Below the pieces are notes generated by a model. It ran no database searches and had not been told where the DNA came from. It saw only the letters and a list, made by a program, of their open reading frames with translations. 64,000 nucleotides of DNA from Kovacikia minuta CCNUW1 (GTDB lineage Bacteria; Cyanobacteriota; Cyanobacteriia; Leptolyngbyales; Leptolyngbyaceae). Made by a program: the position numbers and the translations under genes. Below, one piece after another: positions 56,420 through 64,000 of this stretch (position 1 is its first letter; the number at the start of each line of letters is the position of its first letter). The stretch is taken from positions 868,001 to 932,000 of the forward strand of contig NZ_CP083582.1 in assembly GCF_020091585.1 (NCBI RefSeq), read 5' to 3'.

Positions 56420-57292
56420 ATGAAACATATTGAAGGAACCTTCAAAGGGTCGGGAGGGCTTAACCTCTACTATCAAAGCTGGCTCCCAGATAGCCGCACT
56501 CAGGCAGTGGTGGTAATGGTTCATGGGCTGGGAGGACACAGCAATTTGTTCGATCCGGCAGTGCAATACCTGGTTCCACAGGGGTATGAAATCTATGCCT
56601 TCGATTTACGGGGGCATGGACGATCGCCGGGAAGACGAGGGCATATCAACCGTTGGGCTGAATTTCGGGATGATTTGCGTGCCTTTTTGCAACAGATTCA
56701 AACCTGGCGACCGGGGTGCCCCTGCTTCCTCTGGGGGCACAGTTTGGGGGGAACGATCGCCCTGGATTACGCCCTTCGATCGCCGGATGGATTACGGGGA
56801 GTGGTAACCTCAGCTCCCGCTTTAGGGAAAATTCAAATTTCTCCCTACAAACTTGCATTGGGATGGTTGCTTTCTGGCATTTACCCCGGATTCAGCCTCA
56901 AGTTGGGGATTCGCGAAGACTTTTGCTTGCGGCTTCCTGATGTTTGTGCTGCCTATCTTCAAGACCCATTACGGCATGAGTACGGAAGTGCCCGCCTCTC
57001 TACCGAGTTCTTTGCGATCGTAGATTGGATTCACCAGCATGCAGCGGATCTCAAGATTCCACTTTTGACATTGCATGGAAGCTCCGACCAGGTTACGCTG
57101 CCGGAGGCAAGCCGGGCATTTTTTCAGCGATTGACCTTTCCCGATGCGGAATACCGCGAGTATCCAGGTAACTATCACGATTTATTAGTTGATGTGGAGT
57201 ATCGCAAGGTGTTTTTGGATCTTGAAAACTGGGTGGAGCGCCATTTAGAAAGTTCGCCTAGCTGCCAAAACCTTGGGCTTTGTTCCTCTTAA
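56420..57292 (+). CDS. Alpha/beta hydrolase, monoacylglycerol-lipase-like
   Basis: This 290-residue serine hydrolase has an oxyanion-hole HGLGGHS, nucleophile elbow GHSLGG near residue 113, catalytic Asp in HGSSDQVTLPE and His in NYHDLLVDV. The start FKGSGGLNLYYQSW and cap layout are those of monoacylglycerol lipase and lysophospholipase L2. It would release free fatty acid from monoglycerides or lysolipids. The ATG at 56420 is used. It stands upstream of genes for fatty-acid activation and beta-oxidation. Confidence 0.85.
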   Translation: MKHIEGTFKGSGGLNLYYQSWLPDSRTQAVVVMVHGLGGHSNLFDPAVQYLVPQGYEIYAFDLRGHGRSPGRRGHINRWAEFRDDLRAFLQQIQTWRPGCPCFLWGHSLGGTIALDYALRSPDGLRGVVTSAPALGKIQISPYKLALGWLLSGIYPGFSLKLGIREDFCLRLPDVCAAYLQDPLRHEYGSARLSTEFFAIVDWIHQHAADLKIPLLTLHGSSDQVTLPEASRAFFQRLTFPDAEYREYPGNYHDLLVDVEYRKVFLDLENWVERHLESSPSCQNLGLCSS

Positions 57293-57393
57293 AGGAGGTT
57301 TTAAGGGTTCTATTGCCGGTAGCACACCGTACCGACCCTCTAAAGTCTCCTTATTAGAGCGGACCAGGGCGAATTTCTGAATACTTAAAGGGG

Positions 57394-57524
57394 TGCATGT
57401 CACCTTTACGCCCTCACCCTAAATCCCTCTCCCCAAGGAGAGGGACTTTGAATCCTGCTCCCTGCTCCCTGGGGAGAAGGGTTGGGGATGAGGGCAAATC
57501 AGGAACTTGCAAAAGTGACATGCT
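57394..57524. repeat. Long imperfect inverted repeat
   Basis: GCCCTCACCCTAAATCCC (57410) pairs with GGGTTGGGGATGAGGGC (ending 57495), and the outer GCATGTCACCTTT pairs with AAAAGTGACATGC (57511-57523). This is a known type of dispersed palindrome in cyanobacteria (CCCTCACCCTAAATCCCTCTCC). Confidence 0.7.
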
Positions 57525-57874
57525 CCCTACTTCAAGGAATACCGATTTAAATGAACTTCTGGGCAAATGCGAACAATCCTAGGGGTGGGTTTTATTGAGA
57601 TGGTTGGTTTAGCTGAATCGGTACGGACTAAACCTGTCTCTACAGGCATCTGCCCTATTCTCAATTTAATTTGGTAGAACAAGCCATCGCTTTTCAAGCG
57701 TTCTCTTAGGAAGAACAGTTCATCTATCTTATTGATGATTTTTAGGTGAAGATTGTTCTGCTAACTTCGACTGAAAAATTATTTCTATTTCGTGGGTAAC
57801 TGCGAAATAAGTAGGTGAGCCTGAATAACATCTGATGGCTACCGTTGCGGTGCCCCATCAAGCCCTTAAACGGT

Positions 57875-57898
57875 AAGGGTTAGCGATCGCTAACCCTT
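57875..57898. repeat. 24-bp perfect palindrome centred on HIP1
   Basis: AAGGGTTAGC followed by its mirror complement around GCGATCGC gives a perfect 24-base dyad. It is flanked by imperfectly complementary arms (GCTACCGTTGCGG and GCTACGGTGGC). Confidence 0.75.
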
Positions 57899-58628
57899 GC
57901 TACGGTGGCTTACTTTCATGCCATCTATGGGTGAATAACAGGTGAAAGCGAAAGGAGCAAATTGATCAACGGTTTGCCCTCCCTTTCCTGTTTCATGTGT
58001 TAAGTTCTGCTGCCTGACCCAGAAAAATGAGAGCCGTTCACGTAAAGATCTCTTTATTCAAGAAATGTTATAAAACCCGGCACTCAACTTTATCAGTCAG
58101 CTACACTAAGGGAGCATAGAAAATCTCTGCTACACCACGAATTTATCTGATAAGGATAGATTGGGTTAGGAAATTCGATCTGATGAATTTCTTTTAGCGT
58201 TGGATTGTAAGACTTAACCTGATGCATCAATAAATTGATTTTCTATGTTTTTTCACTTCATAGAAGACTGATAAGCAGGGCAGTGCTTCAGTCCTAAAAA
58301 ATATAGAAACTGCCACTAACTGCTACTCAATTGAAAGGAGAGACCTCATCCTGACCAGGCATCAGCGATTAGAAGCCAACATCTCGCTGTGCCCAATTGA
58401 AGAGTAAGAATGGCTTTAAAGCCATCTTCTCAAAACATAAAAGAATCCAAAAATGGATGCCTAAAATCAGTTACTTGTGAGGAGAAACGATCGGGAAATC
58501 TTAGCAGTGGGTGAATTTAAGATCTTTGGCTGCTTCAAGAAGTTTGAGATCTGAATAATCCATTTCATTGGCATTCATGATGGGGTCTTTAAACCAATTG
58601 TCATTACCCCTTTAGCACCATTAGAAAG

Positions 58629-60821
58629 ATGTTACGGGTTGAAAATACTTATACAGCTCCCCCGAATTCTGGAGATCTAATTTTGGGGCGAACTTTACCA
58701 TTCTTGCTAGATGAAGCATGCGATCGTACTCCCAATGCCCAGGCTTTTAATCAATGGATTGATGCAAGCTGGCAACCCCTTTCCAATCAGGATTTTCGAA
58801 CTGCTGCGGAACTGGTTGCCCTGGGTTTATTAGAATTGGGGCTAGAGAGTGGCGATCGCATTGCATTGTTGATGCATAGTGATATCAGTTTCTGCATCGC
58901 TGATATGGGATCTCTATTGGCAAATTTAGTTGATGTCCCAATTGATTTAACGCAAACCCTGGAACATATTGTCTTTGTTTTACAGCACAGTGAAGCAAAG
59001 GCATTAATGATTTCTAACTTAAATTTGTTAACCCAAATTGTGCCCTATCTTCAGGATGTTCCTGAGTTGAAGCACATTATTGTTGCCGATAGCCCAGCCC
59101 CACTTCATTCGCCTTGCCCGGATGTTTCTCCTGTGCAGGTGCCGCCATTTATCCAGCTTGTTTCTTTGGATGAGGTGCGCCTCAAGGGACAGGCCCAAAT
59201 TTCAGAAACCAGACGCCAACAACTCAGGGTCGCTGTAACCCCCGATCGACTCGCAACGATCATCTATATTCCCGATGAAACAGGACAGCCCGTGGGCGTG
59301 ATGTTGACCCATGAAAACCTGTCAGCCAATGCACTTACCTCCTTTTCTGGAATTCCCAATTTGGGCCGGGGAAATCAGGAAGTGGTGCTTTCGTTTCTGC
59401 CCCTGAACCATGTGCTTGCCCGTGTCATGGTGTACGGACACATCAACTATGGACACAGCATCTACTTTTCAAATCCGAATCGGATTACGAAGCATTTCAA
59501 AGAGGTTCAACCCACTGTTTTAACCACGGTTCCACTGTTGTTAGAGAAGATTTATGCCAAGGCGTTGGAGAAGGGAGCCAGGGGACAGGGGGACAGGAGG
59601 GTAAGGGGACAGGGAGAGAAGGGGACAAGGGGACAAGGGGAAGTAAACCCATTCCCCCATTCAAAATTCAAAATTCAAAACTCAAAACTCAAAACTCAAA
59701 ACCCTCCCTTTCTTCTCTCGCCCCTGCCCCACCTGCGGTTTTCGATGCTATTCACGCTTTTGCTTCAGTTTCTTCAGTCGCTAGCGCAATGGTTTCGAGT
59801 GTCCTTTACGCACCTGGTATTTAACCTGTCACTGCAACTCGCGAAACGATATCCGATCGGTCGATCGCCCCATCTCTTCTACACCCTGTTACTAAAATTA
59901 GCGGATCGATGGGTGCTGGCAAGGCTGCGGGCTGTTTTTGGGGGACGTTTGAAGTATGTGATTTGTGGCGGAGCAGCCCTGAAAACCGAACTCGCCCAGG
60001 TATTTACGGCAGCAGAAGTGCCAATTCTACACGGTTATGGGTTAACTCAAGCCAGTGCGGTGGTCAGTTGCAATCGGGGCAGCTTCAAACGAACGGGAAC
60101 AGTGGGAGTGCCGATCGCTGGCATGGAAGTGGCGATCGCGGATGATGGGGAAATTCTCCTCCGAGGACCGTACATCACCCAGGGCTACTTCAAAAACCCC
60201 ACGGCTACTCAGGCAGCCATCAACCCTCAAGGTTGGTTTCACACAGGCGATCTGGGCGAATTTACAGACGCAGGGTTTTTGAAAATCACAGGTCTTAAGA
60301 AAGCGCTCTTCAAACTCTCGACGGGCAAATACATTGTGCCCCAAGCCATTGAAAATCGATTGAAGCAATCTGACCTGGTGCAGCAGGCGATCGTCGTCGG
60401 GTCGGAACGAAAATTTTGTGTGCTGTTGTTGATTCCCCATCTGGAAGCGCTGCACCATCACGCCCAACAAATTGGGATGGATGCCGCCGATCAGGAGTTG
60501 CTCAAACATCCCTACGTCCTGGCTTTATATCAGTCGTTAGTCAATGCTGCCAATTGTCATTTACCCTACTGGGCAACGGTAAAACGATTCCAATTATTGA
60601 TTGCCGATCTGACGATTGAAAACGGATTACTGAAACCCAGTGGACAGATCGATCGGGCGAAGGTGAATACTGTTTTTGCGACTCACATTGATGCGCTCTA
60701 TCGAGATGTGGAAACCCAAAAAGAGCGTGATGCTGAAAAAGAATCTCCCCTGTTGGACTATCCCCCATTCCCCGAATCATCTTGCCCCACCTTTGCTCAG
60801 TCCTTAGTGATTGGGCAGTAA
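58629..60821 (+). CDS. Divergent long-chain acyl-CoA synthetase (AMP-forming)
   Basis: This 730-residue protein has the ANL-superfamily layout: N-terminal domain with LADMGSLLANLVDVPI-like text, HGYGLTQASAVVSC, HTGDLGEF with the Asp that binds AMP ribose, and GLKKALFKLSTGKYIVPQAIEN (hinge and lid start; only its ends are quoted here as GLKKALFKL and PQAIEN). Important deviations: the P-loop normally TSGTTGxPKG is IPDETGQPVG, and the usual catalytic Glu of GYGLTE is Gln. A low-complexity insertion (about residues 315-375) is encoded by GGACAGG and AAATTCAAA repeats. It should activate fatty acids, but the missing residues make activity uncertain. FadD-like by context. Confidence 0.8.
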   Translation: MLRVENTYTAPPNSGDLILGRTLPFLLDEACDRTPNAQAFNQWIDASWQPLSNQDFRTAAELVALGLLELGLESGDRIALLMHSDISFCIADMGSLLANLVDVPIDLTQTLEHIVFVLQHSEAKALMISNLNLLTQIVPYLQDVPELKHIIVADSPAPLHSPCPDVSPVQVPPFIQLVSLDEVRLKGQAQISETRRQQLRVAVTPDRLATIIYIPDETGQPVGVMLTHENLSANALTSFSGIPNLGRGNQEVVLSFLPLNHVLARVMVYGHINYGHSIYFSNPNRITKHFKEVQPTVLTTVPLLLEKIYAKALEKGARGQGDRRVRGQGEKGTRGQGEVNPFPHSKFKIQNSKLKTQNPPFLLSPLPHLRFSMLFTLLLQFLQSLAQWFRVSFTHLVFNLSLQLAKRYPIGRSPHLFYTLLLKLADRWVLARLRAVFGGRLKYVICGGAALKTELAQVFTAAEVPILHGYGLTQASAVVSCNRGSFKRTGTVGVPIAGMEVAIADDGEILLRGPYITQGYFKNPTATQAAINPQGWFHTGDLGEFTDAGFLKITGLKKALFKLSTGKYIVPQAIENRLKQSDLVQQAIVVGSERKFCVLLLIPHLEALHHHAQQIGMDAADQELLKHPYVLALYQSLVNAANCHLPYWATVKRFQLLIADLTIENGLLKPSGQIDRAKVNTVFATHIDALYRDVETQKERDAEKESPLLDYPPFPESSCPTFAQSLVIGQ
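59575..59705. repeat. STRR insertion inside the acyl-CoA synthetase gene
   Basis: GGGACAGG-type runs followed by AAATTCAAAATTCAAAACTC-type heptamers. Translated, they give a Gly/Arg/Gln-rich stretch and then [13 protein letters not shown]. Confidence 0.75.
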
Positions 60822-60829
60822 TCAGGTGG

Positions 60830-60955
60830 CTGGTAGTAGGTGGTAGGTGACAGAAAAAGGATAAAAAGTTGGACATCCGTCATCTGTCATTTGCTATTTG
60901 TCATTAGACTGCCTCCCCTTCCCTACCACCTACCACCTGCCACCTACCACCTATA
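60830..60955. repeat. GGTAGGT/CTACCAC heptamers between synthetase and fadN-like gene
   Basis: GTGGCTGGTAGTAGGTGGTAGG on one side and CTACCACCTACCACCTGCC on the other form the two arms of a large imperfect hairpin. Similar blocks lie before the thiolase gene. Confidence 0.7.
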
Positions 60956-60973
60956 AAAGAGGATTAAAAAATC

Positions 60974-63314
60974 ATGCACAAACCATTCCGAACTGCCGCT
61001 GTTTTAGGTGCTGGAGTAATGGGAACCCAAATTGCTGCCCACCTCGCCAACGCAGGATTGACCGTGCATTTGTTGGATCTTCCGGCTCAAAAGGGCGACA
61101 AAAATTCTTTGGTAGAGGCTGCGTTCAAAAAAGCGCTGAAGCAATCCCCACCGATTTTTTTCACTGAAAAAACTGCCCATCGGATTACGCTTGGCAATTT
61201 TGAGCAGCATTTCGATCGGGTTGCCCATGTGGATTGGGTGATTGAAGCAATTGTGGAAAATTTGGACACCAAACAACAGTTGATGCAGCGGTTGGAAGAG
61301 ACGGTTCGGGGTGATGCCATTATTTCCACAAATACCAGTGGATTACCGATTCACGCGATCGCCCAGGGACGTTCCGAGTCATTTCGCAAACGGTTTTTAG
61401 GTACCCATTTCTTCAATCCACCCCGCTATCTCAAACTGTTAGAACTCATTCCTACACCCGATACCGATCCGCAGGTTTTAGAACGAATGCAGTGGTTTGG
61501 GAGCCTGTATTTAGGCAAAGGAATTGTGGTTGCGAAGGATACTCCCAACTTCATCGCCAACCGGATTGGCATGTATGTGACGATGTTGGGGCTGCAAGCA
61601 TGGACTGAGTGGGGCTACACCATTGAGGAGGTTGATACACTAACGGGAACGATCGTCGGTCATCCGAAGTCGGCGACGTTCCGAACCGTAGACCTGGTGG
61701 GTCTGGACACCCTCATGTATGTGGCAAAAAACCTTTATCCAGCCATTCCTGAGGACGAGAGCCGGGAGGTTTTTGGGGTTCCCGAAGTCCTCTACAAACT
61801 GGTGACTAGCGGCGCGTTGGGTGCCAAAACAGGTCAGGGATTTTACAAGAAACAAAAGGGCGAAATTCTTTCTCTCAATCTTGAAACGTTTAATTATGAA
61901 GCGGCTAAACCCCTGAATCTGGGAGAGGTTGAGGCAATTAGCAAACTGCCTGATTTGGGCGATCGGCTGAAGGCACTCTACAAGGATTCTGGTCGTGCTG
62001 GAGAATTTTTCCGTAAAACGACCTTAGATATTTTGGGTTACAGTGCCCGTCGCATTCCTGAGATTGCAGATAACCCTGCCGCGATCGATCGGGCAATGCG
62101 ATGGGGATTTGGTTGGGAATTGGGACCCTTTGAACTATGGGATTTGCTGGGATTTAAGACGGTTCTGGCGGATATGAAAGCCGCCCACATCCCAGTACCA
62201 GAATGGGTAGAAACCGTGCACCAGAATGGTGAAATGGGTTTCTACTCAGGAAACGGTAGGGGCAACCATAGGGCTGAAACGCCCTTTGCCCCTACTGTAG
62301 GTGAAATTGATCTGGCTGTTGCTCAAAGCTGAGCCGCAATACCCCATCTGGCAGAACTCCGAAGCAGCACTCCTCAATTTGGGCGATGGTGTGGTTTTGT
62401 ATGAGTTTCGCTCTAAGGGGAATACCCTCAGCCTGAAGGTGGTCGAGGGCTTTGCAAGGGTGCTGGATTTGTTGGAAACCCAAAACTTTAAGGGAATGGT
62501 GATTGGCAATAGCAGTGCCCATTTTTCGGGTGGGGCAAACCTGGCTGAAATGGGAATGATGGCGCAGACGGGTGATTTCAATGCAATTACCAATTTAATC
62601 ATTCAGTTTCAATCCCTGTTGCAGCGCATTCACTACTTCCCTAAACCGATCGTGGCTGCGGTTCAGGGACGGGCACTGGGGGGTGGATGTGAGTTAGTTA
62701 TGGCCTGTCCAAATGTGGTTGCTGCCGCAGAAACCTATATTGGTCTGGTGGAGCTGGGCGTCGGGTTGATTCCTGGTGCTGGCGGCATCATGCGCATGGT
62801 GAAACGGGTGGCTGAGCGATCGATGACCGAAACTCCCAACCTGATTCAGCCATTCCTGAGAACTACGTTTGAAACCATTGCTACCGCAAAAGTATCCAGT
62901 AGTGCCTATGAAGCCAGGGATCTGGGCTTCCTTCCACCCACGGCGCGGATCATCATGGATGGTGATCATCGGTTAGCCGTTGCTAAAGCGGAAGTGCTGC
63001 ATCTCGATCGCATCGGCTACATTCCACCTCCCGTCGGCAGTGCGGTCATGGTGCTGGGCCGTCCCGCCAGAGCCATGCTGGAACACGCCGCTTATATTTT
63101 TCAACAAGGCGGTTATGCCAGTGACTACGATCGCTACCTTGCAGGTCGTCTGGCATACGTGATGACCGGCGGCGAATTAACCGCGCCTTCCCTGGTTCAT
63201 GAAGAATATCTGCTGCAACTGGAACGGGAATCATTTATTCCCCTCCTGAGCCAACCCAAAACCCAAGAGCGGATTGCTCACATGCTCAAGATGAAGAAGC
63301 CGCTGCGGAATTGA
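60974..63314 (+). pseudogene. fadN: FadN-type 3-hydroxyacyl-CoA dehydrogenase/enoyl-CoA hydratase, frameshifted
   Basis: The first part (60974-62332) is a 3-hydroxyacyl-CoA dehydrogenase: Rossmann motif VLGAGVMGTQIAAHLANAG, STNTSGLPI, GTHFFNPPRYLKLLEL with the catalytic His, and PNFIANRIG. The second part (62301-63314) is an enoyl-CoA hydratase/isomerase (GMVIGNSSAHFSGGANL, GRALGGGCELVMAC, GLVELGVGLIPGAGG). The order and linker are those of FadN. The frame breaks near 62322 (GAAATTGATCTGGCTGTTGCTC; removing one base joins IDLAV to LKAEPQYPIW). It carries out the hydration and oxidation steps of beta-oxidation. It may be intact apart from one sequencing error, or made as two subunits. Confidence 0.82.
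62256..62295. repeat. 40-bp palindromic repeat inside fadN-like gene
   Basis: GTAGGGGCAA and TTGCCCCTAC form a 10-bp stem around an inner GGGC/GCCC stem. It lies in the linker between the dehydrogenase and hydratase domains, 27 bases before the frame change. Confidence 0.75.
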
Positions 63315-63333
63315 GGAGGGATGGGGGATGGGG

Positions 63334-63465
63334 GATGAGAGTGATGAGTTTTAAGTTTTGAGTTTTGAGTTAGGTAATGGGTGTTGGTAATGGGTAATTG
63401 ATGCGCCTCCCTTCGTCCGCTCCATCTTCCCTACCACCTACCACCTGCTACCTACCACCTATCTG
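63334..63465. repeat. Heptamers before the thiolase gene
   Basis: GTTTTGA/GTTTTAA units (63347-63375), GGTAATGGGT units and CTACCACC units (63430-63463) fill the spacer. The ribosome binding site TGGAG of the thiolase gene comes right after. Confidence 0.7.
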
Positions 63466-63476
63466 GAGAAACTAAG

Positions 63477-64000
63477 ATGAAAAACGCCTACATCGTTAGC
63501 AGTGTTCGAACAGCGGTTGGCAAAGCCCCACGGGGGACGCTTCGTAATATGCGTCCCGATGATACGGGTGCGATCGTGGTCAAGGCGGCGATCGACCGGG
63601 TAAAAGGGCTAGAGCCGGATCAAATTGATGACATCATTATGGGTTGTGCCTTCCCGGAAGCGGAACAGGGCTTTAACGTGGGACGGGTGATTGCTCAACG
63701 GGCAGGGCTGCCGGATACGGTAGCGGGTTGCACCGTCAACCGCTTCTGTGCGTCTGGACTTCAGACGATCGCCATGGCAACCCAGGCAATTATGACTGGA
63801 CAGGCGGAGGTGATCGTGGCGGGAGGAGCGGAATCCATGAGTTTGATTCCGATGGGAGGGCATGTGCTGTCTCCCAATCCAGACCTGATTGCAGAAACAC
63901 CCAAAGCCTACTGCACGATGGGGTTGACTGCGGAAAATGTGGCGCAACAATACCAGGTTTCCCGCGAGGATCAGGATGCATTTGCGTTGCGATCTCACCA
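63477..64000 (+). CDS. fadA: FadA-type acetyl-CoA acyltransferase (thiolase), cut by window end
   Basis: The 174 codons visible encode the N-terminal part of a thiolase: MKNAYIVSSVRTAVGKAPRG, FNVGRVIAQRAGLP and the nucleophile Cys in TVNRFCASGLQTIA, followed by VIVAGGAESMSLIPM. It cleaves 3-ketoacyl-CoA, the last step of beta-oxidation. The ATG at 63477 has GGAG ten bases upstream. The frame is open to the window end. It directly follows the FadN-like gene, the same order as in bacterial fadNA operons. Confidence 0.9.
   Translation, partial: MKNAYIVSSVRTAVGKAPRGTLRNMRPDDTGAIVVKAAIDRVKGLEPDQIDDIIMGCAFPEAEQGFNVGRVIAQRAGLPDTVAGCTVNRFCASGLQTIAMATQAIMTGQAEVIVAGGAESMSLIPMGGHVLSPNPDLIAETPKAYCTMGLTAENVAQQYQVSREDQDAFALRSH

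Larger units (their letters stand above)
57293..58628. other. Gene-free stretch of about 1.3 kb
   Basis: No gene is seen. It holds a long inverted repeat (57394-57524), a possible IS5-like terminus (GCTTTTCAAGCGTTCTCT, 57689-57706), a 24-bp perfect palindrome (57875-57898), and AT-rich sequence before the synthetase gene that may hold its promoter. The length suggests an untranslated regulatory leader, but nothing specific is recognised. Confidence 0.5.

Noticed and set aside
57397-57582. Open frame of 61 codons in the large spacer
   Set aside because: It lies on a dispersed palindromic repeat and has no protein-like composition.
62256-62295. The palindromic repeat as cause of the fadN frame change
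   Set aside because: The conserved IDLAV text after the repeat is still in the first frame, so the shift occurs later, near 62322.
13301-63314. Programmed +1 recoding of host genes
   Set aside because: Breakpoints share no slippery codon, stop codon or stimulatory motif, and the genes are unrelated.

Overview
The window looks like a chromosomal segment of a filamentous cyanobacterium of the Leptolyngbya type. The evidence is frequent HIP1 sites (GCGATCGC and CGATCG), abundant heptanucleotide STRR repeats between and even inside genes, small proteins of a cyanobacterial type, and a large exopolysaccharide locus. This assignment is inferred from sequence character only. No rRNA, tRNA or CRISPR array was recognised.

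Layout. 1-4.0 kb: two ABC exporters of the NHLM/NHLP peptide-secretion type (the first cut by the window edge). 4.1-6.1 kb: a secreted SGNH hydrolase, a heptamer repeat array and a small membrane protein. 6.2-11.3 kb: a defence/toxin-antitoxin island with a large NACHT NTPase, a MntA-HepT pair, DUF2281-like antitoxins, a MazF-like toxin and a broken PIN toxin. 11.3-13.3 kb: insertion-sequence wreckage (ISL3 fragment, complete IS5-type element, beheaded SDR gene). 13.3-20.5 kb: amidase, a second SGNH hydrolase, endonuclease V, a redox gene divergent from a LysR regulator, and small proteins. 20.6-23.2 kb: more mobile DNA (ISAzo13 fragment, IS4-type element with 20-bp ends, probable group II intron relic). 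23.2-25.1 kb: a TetR regulator divergent from an FAD monooxygenase, with a recognisable operator/promoter. 25.1-53.5 kb: a minus-strand exopolysaccharide locus. Read in transcription order (right to left) it holds a polytopic membrane protein, a Uma2 nuclease, a Wza-like export protein, a small zinc-ribbon-like protein, a glycosyltransferase, a Wzc-like kinase/copolymerase, a priming sugar-phosphate transferase, a HepA-like ABC transporter, many family 2 and family 4 glycosyltransferases, a Wzy-like polymerase/ligase, an acyltransferase joined in frame to two glycosyltransferases, a further glycosyltransferase and a PA14-glycosidase. 54.1-64 kb: a plus-strand lipid-catabolism group with an unknown large protein, a monoacylglycerol-lipase-like hydrolase, a divergent acyl-CoA synthetase, a FadN-type 3-hydroxyacyl-CoA dehydrogenase/enoyl-CoA hydratase and the start of a FadA thiolase.

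How the parts work together. The polysaccharide genes supply every step of a chain-assembly pathway: priming, sugar transfer, acylation, flipping, polymerisation, length control, export and trimming. The final 8 kb can be read as lipase, acyl-CoA ligase, HAD/ECH and thiolase, a beta-oxidation set that most cyanobacteria lack. The NACHT and toxin-antitoxin genes form a compact anti-phage or stress island bordered by insertion sequences.

A caution for anyone using these gene models: at least seven otherwise intact host genes (eight breakpoints) are broken by a frame change, and each time the downstream frame is shifted by +1, as a one-base insertion would do. Residual assembly error is therefore as likely as true pseudogenes, and the affected genes are given as single loci spanning both halves.
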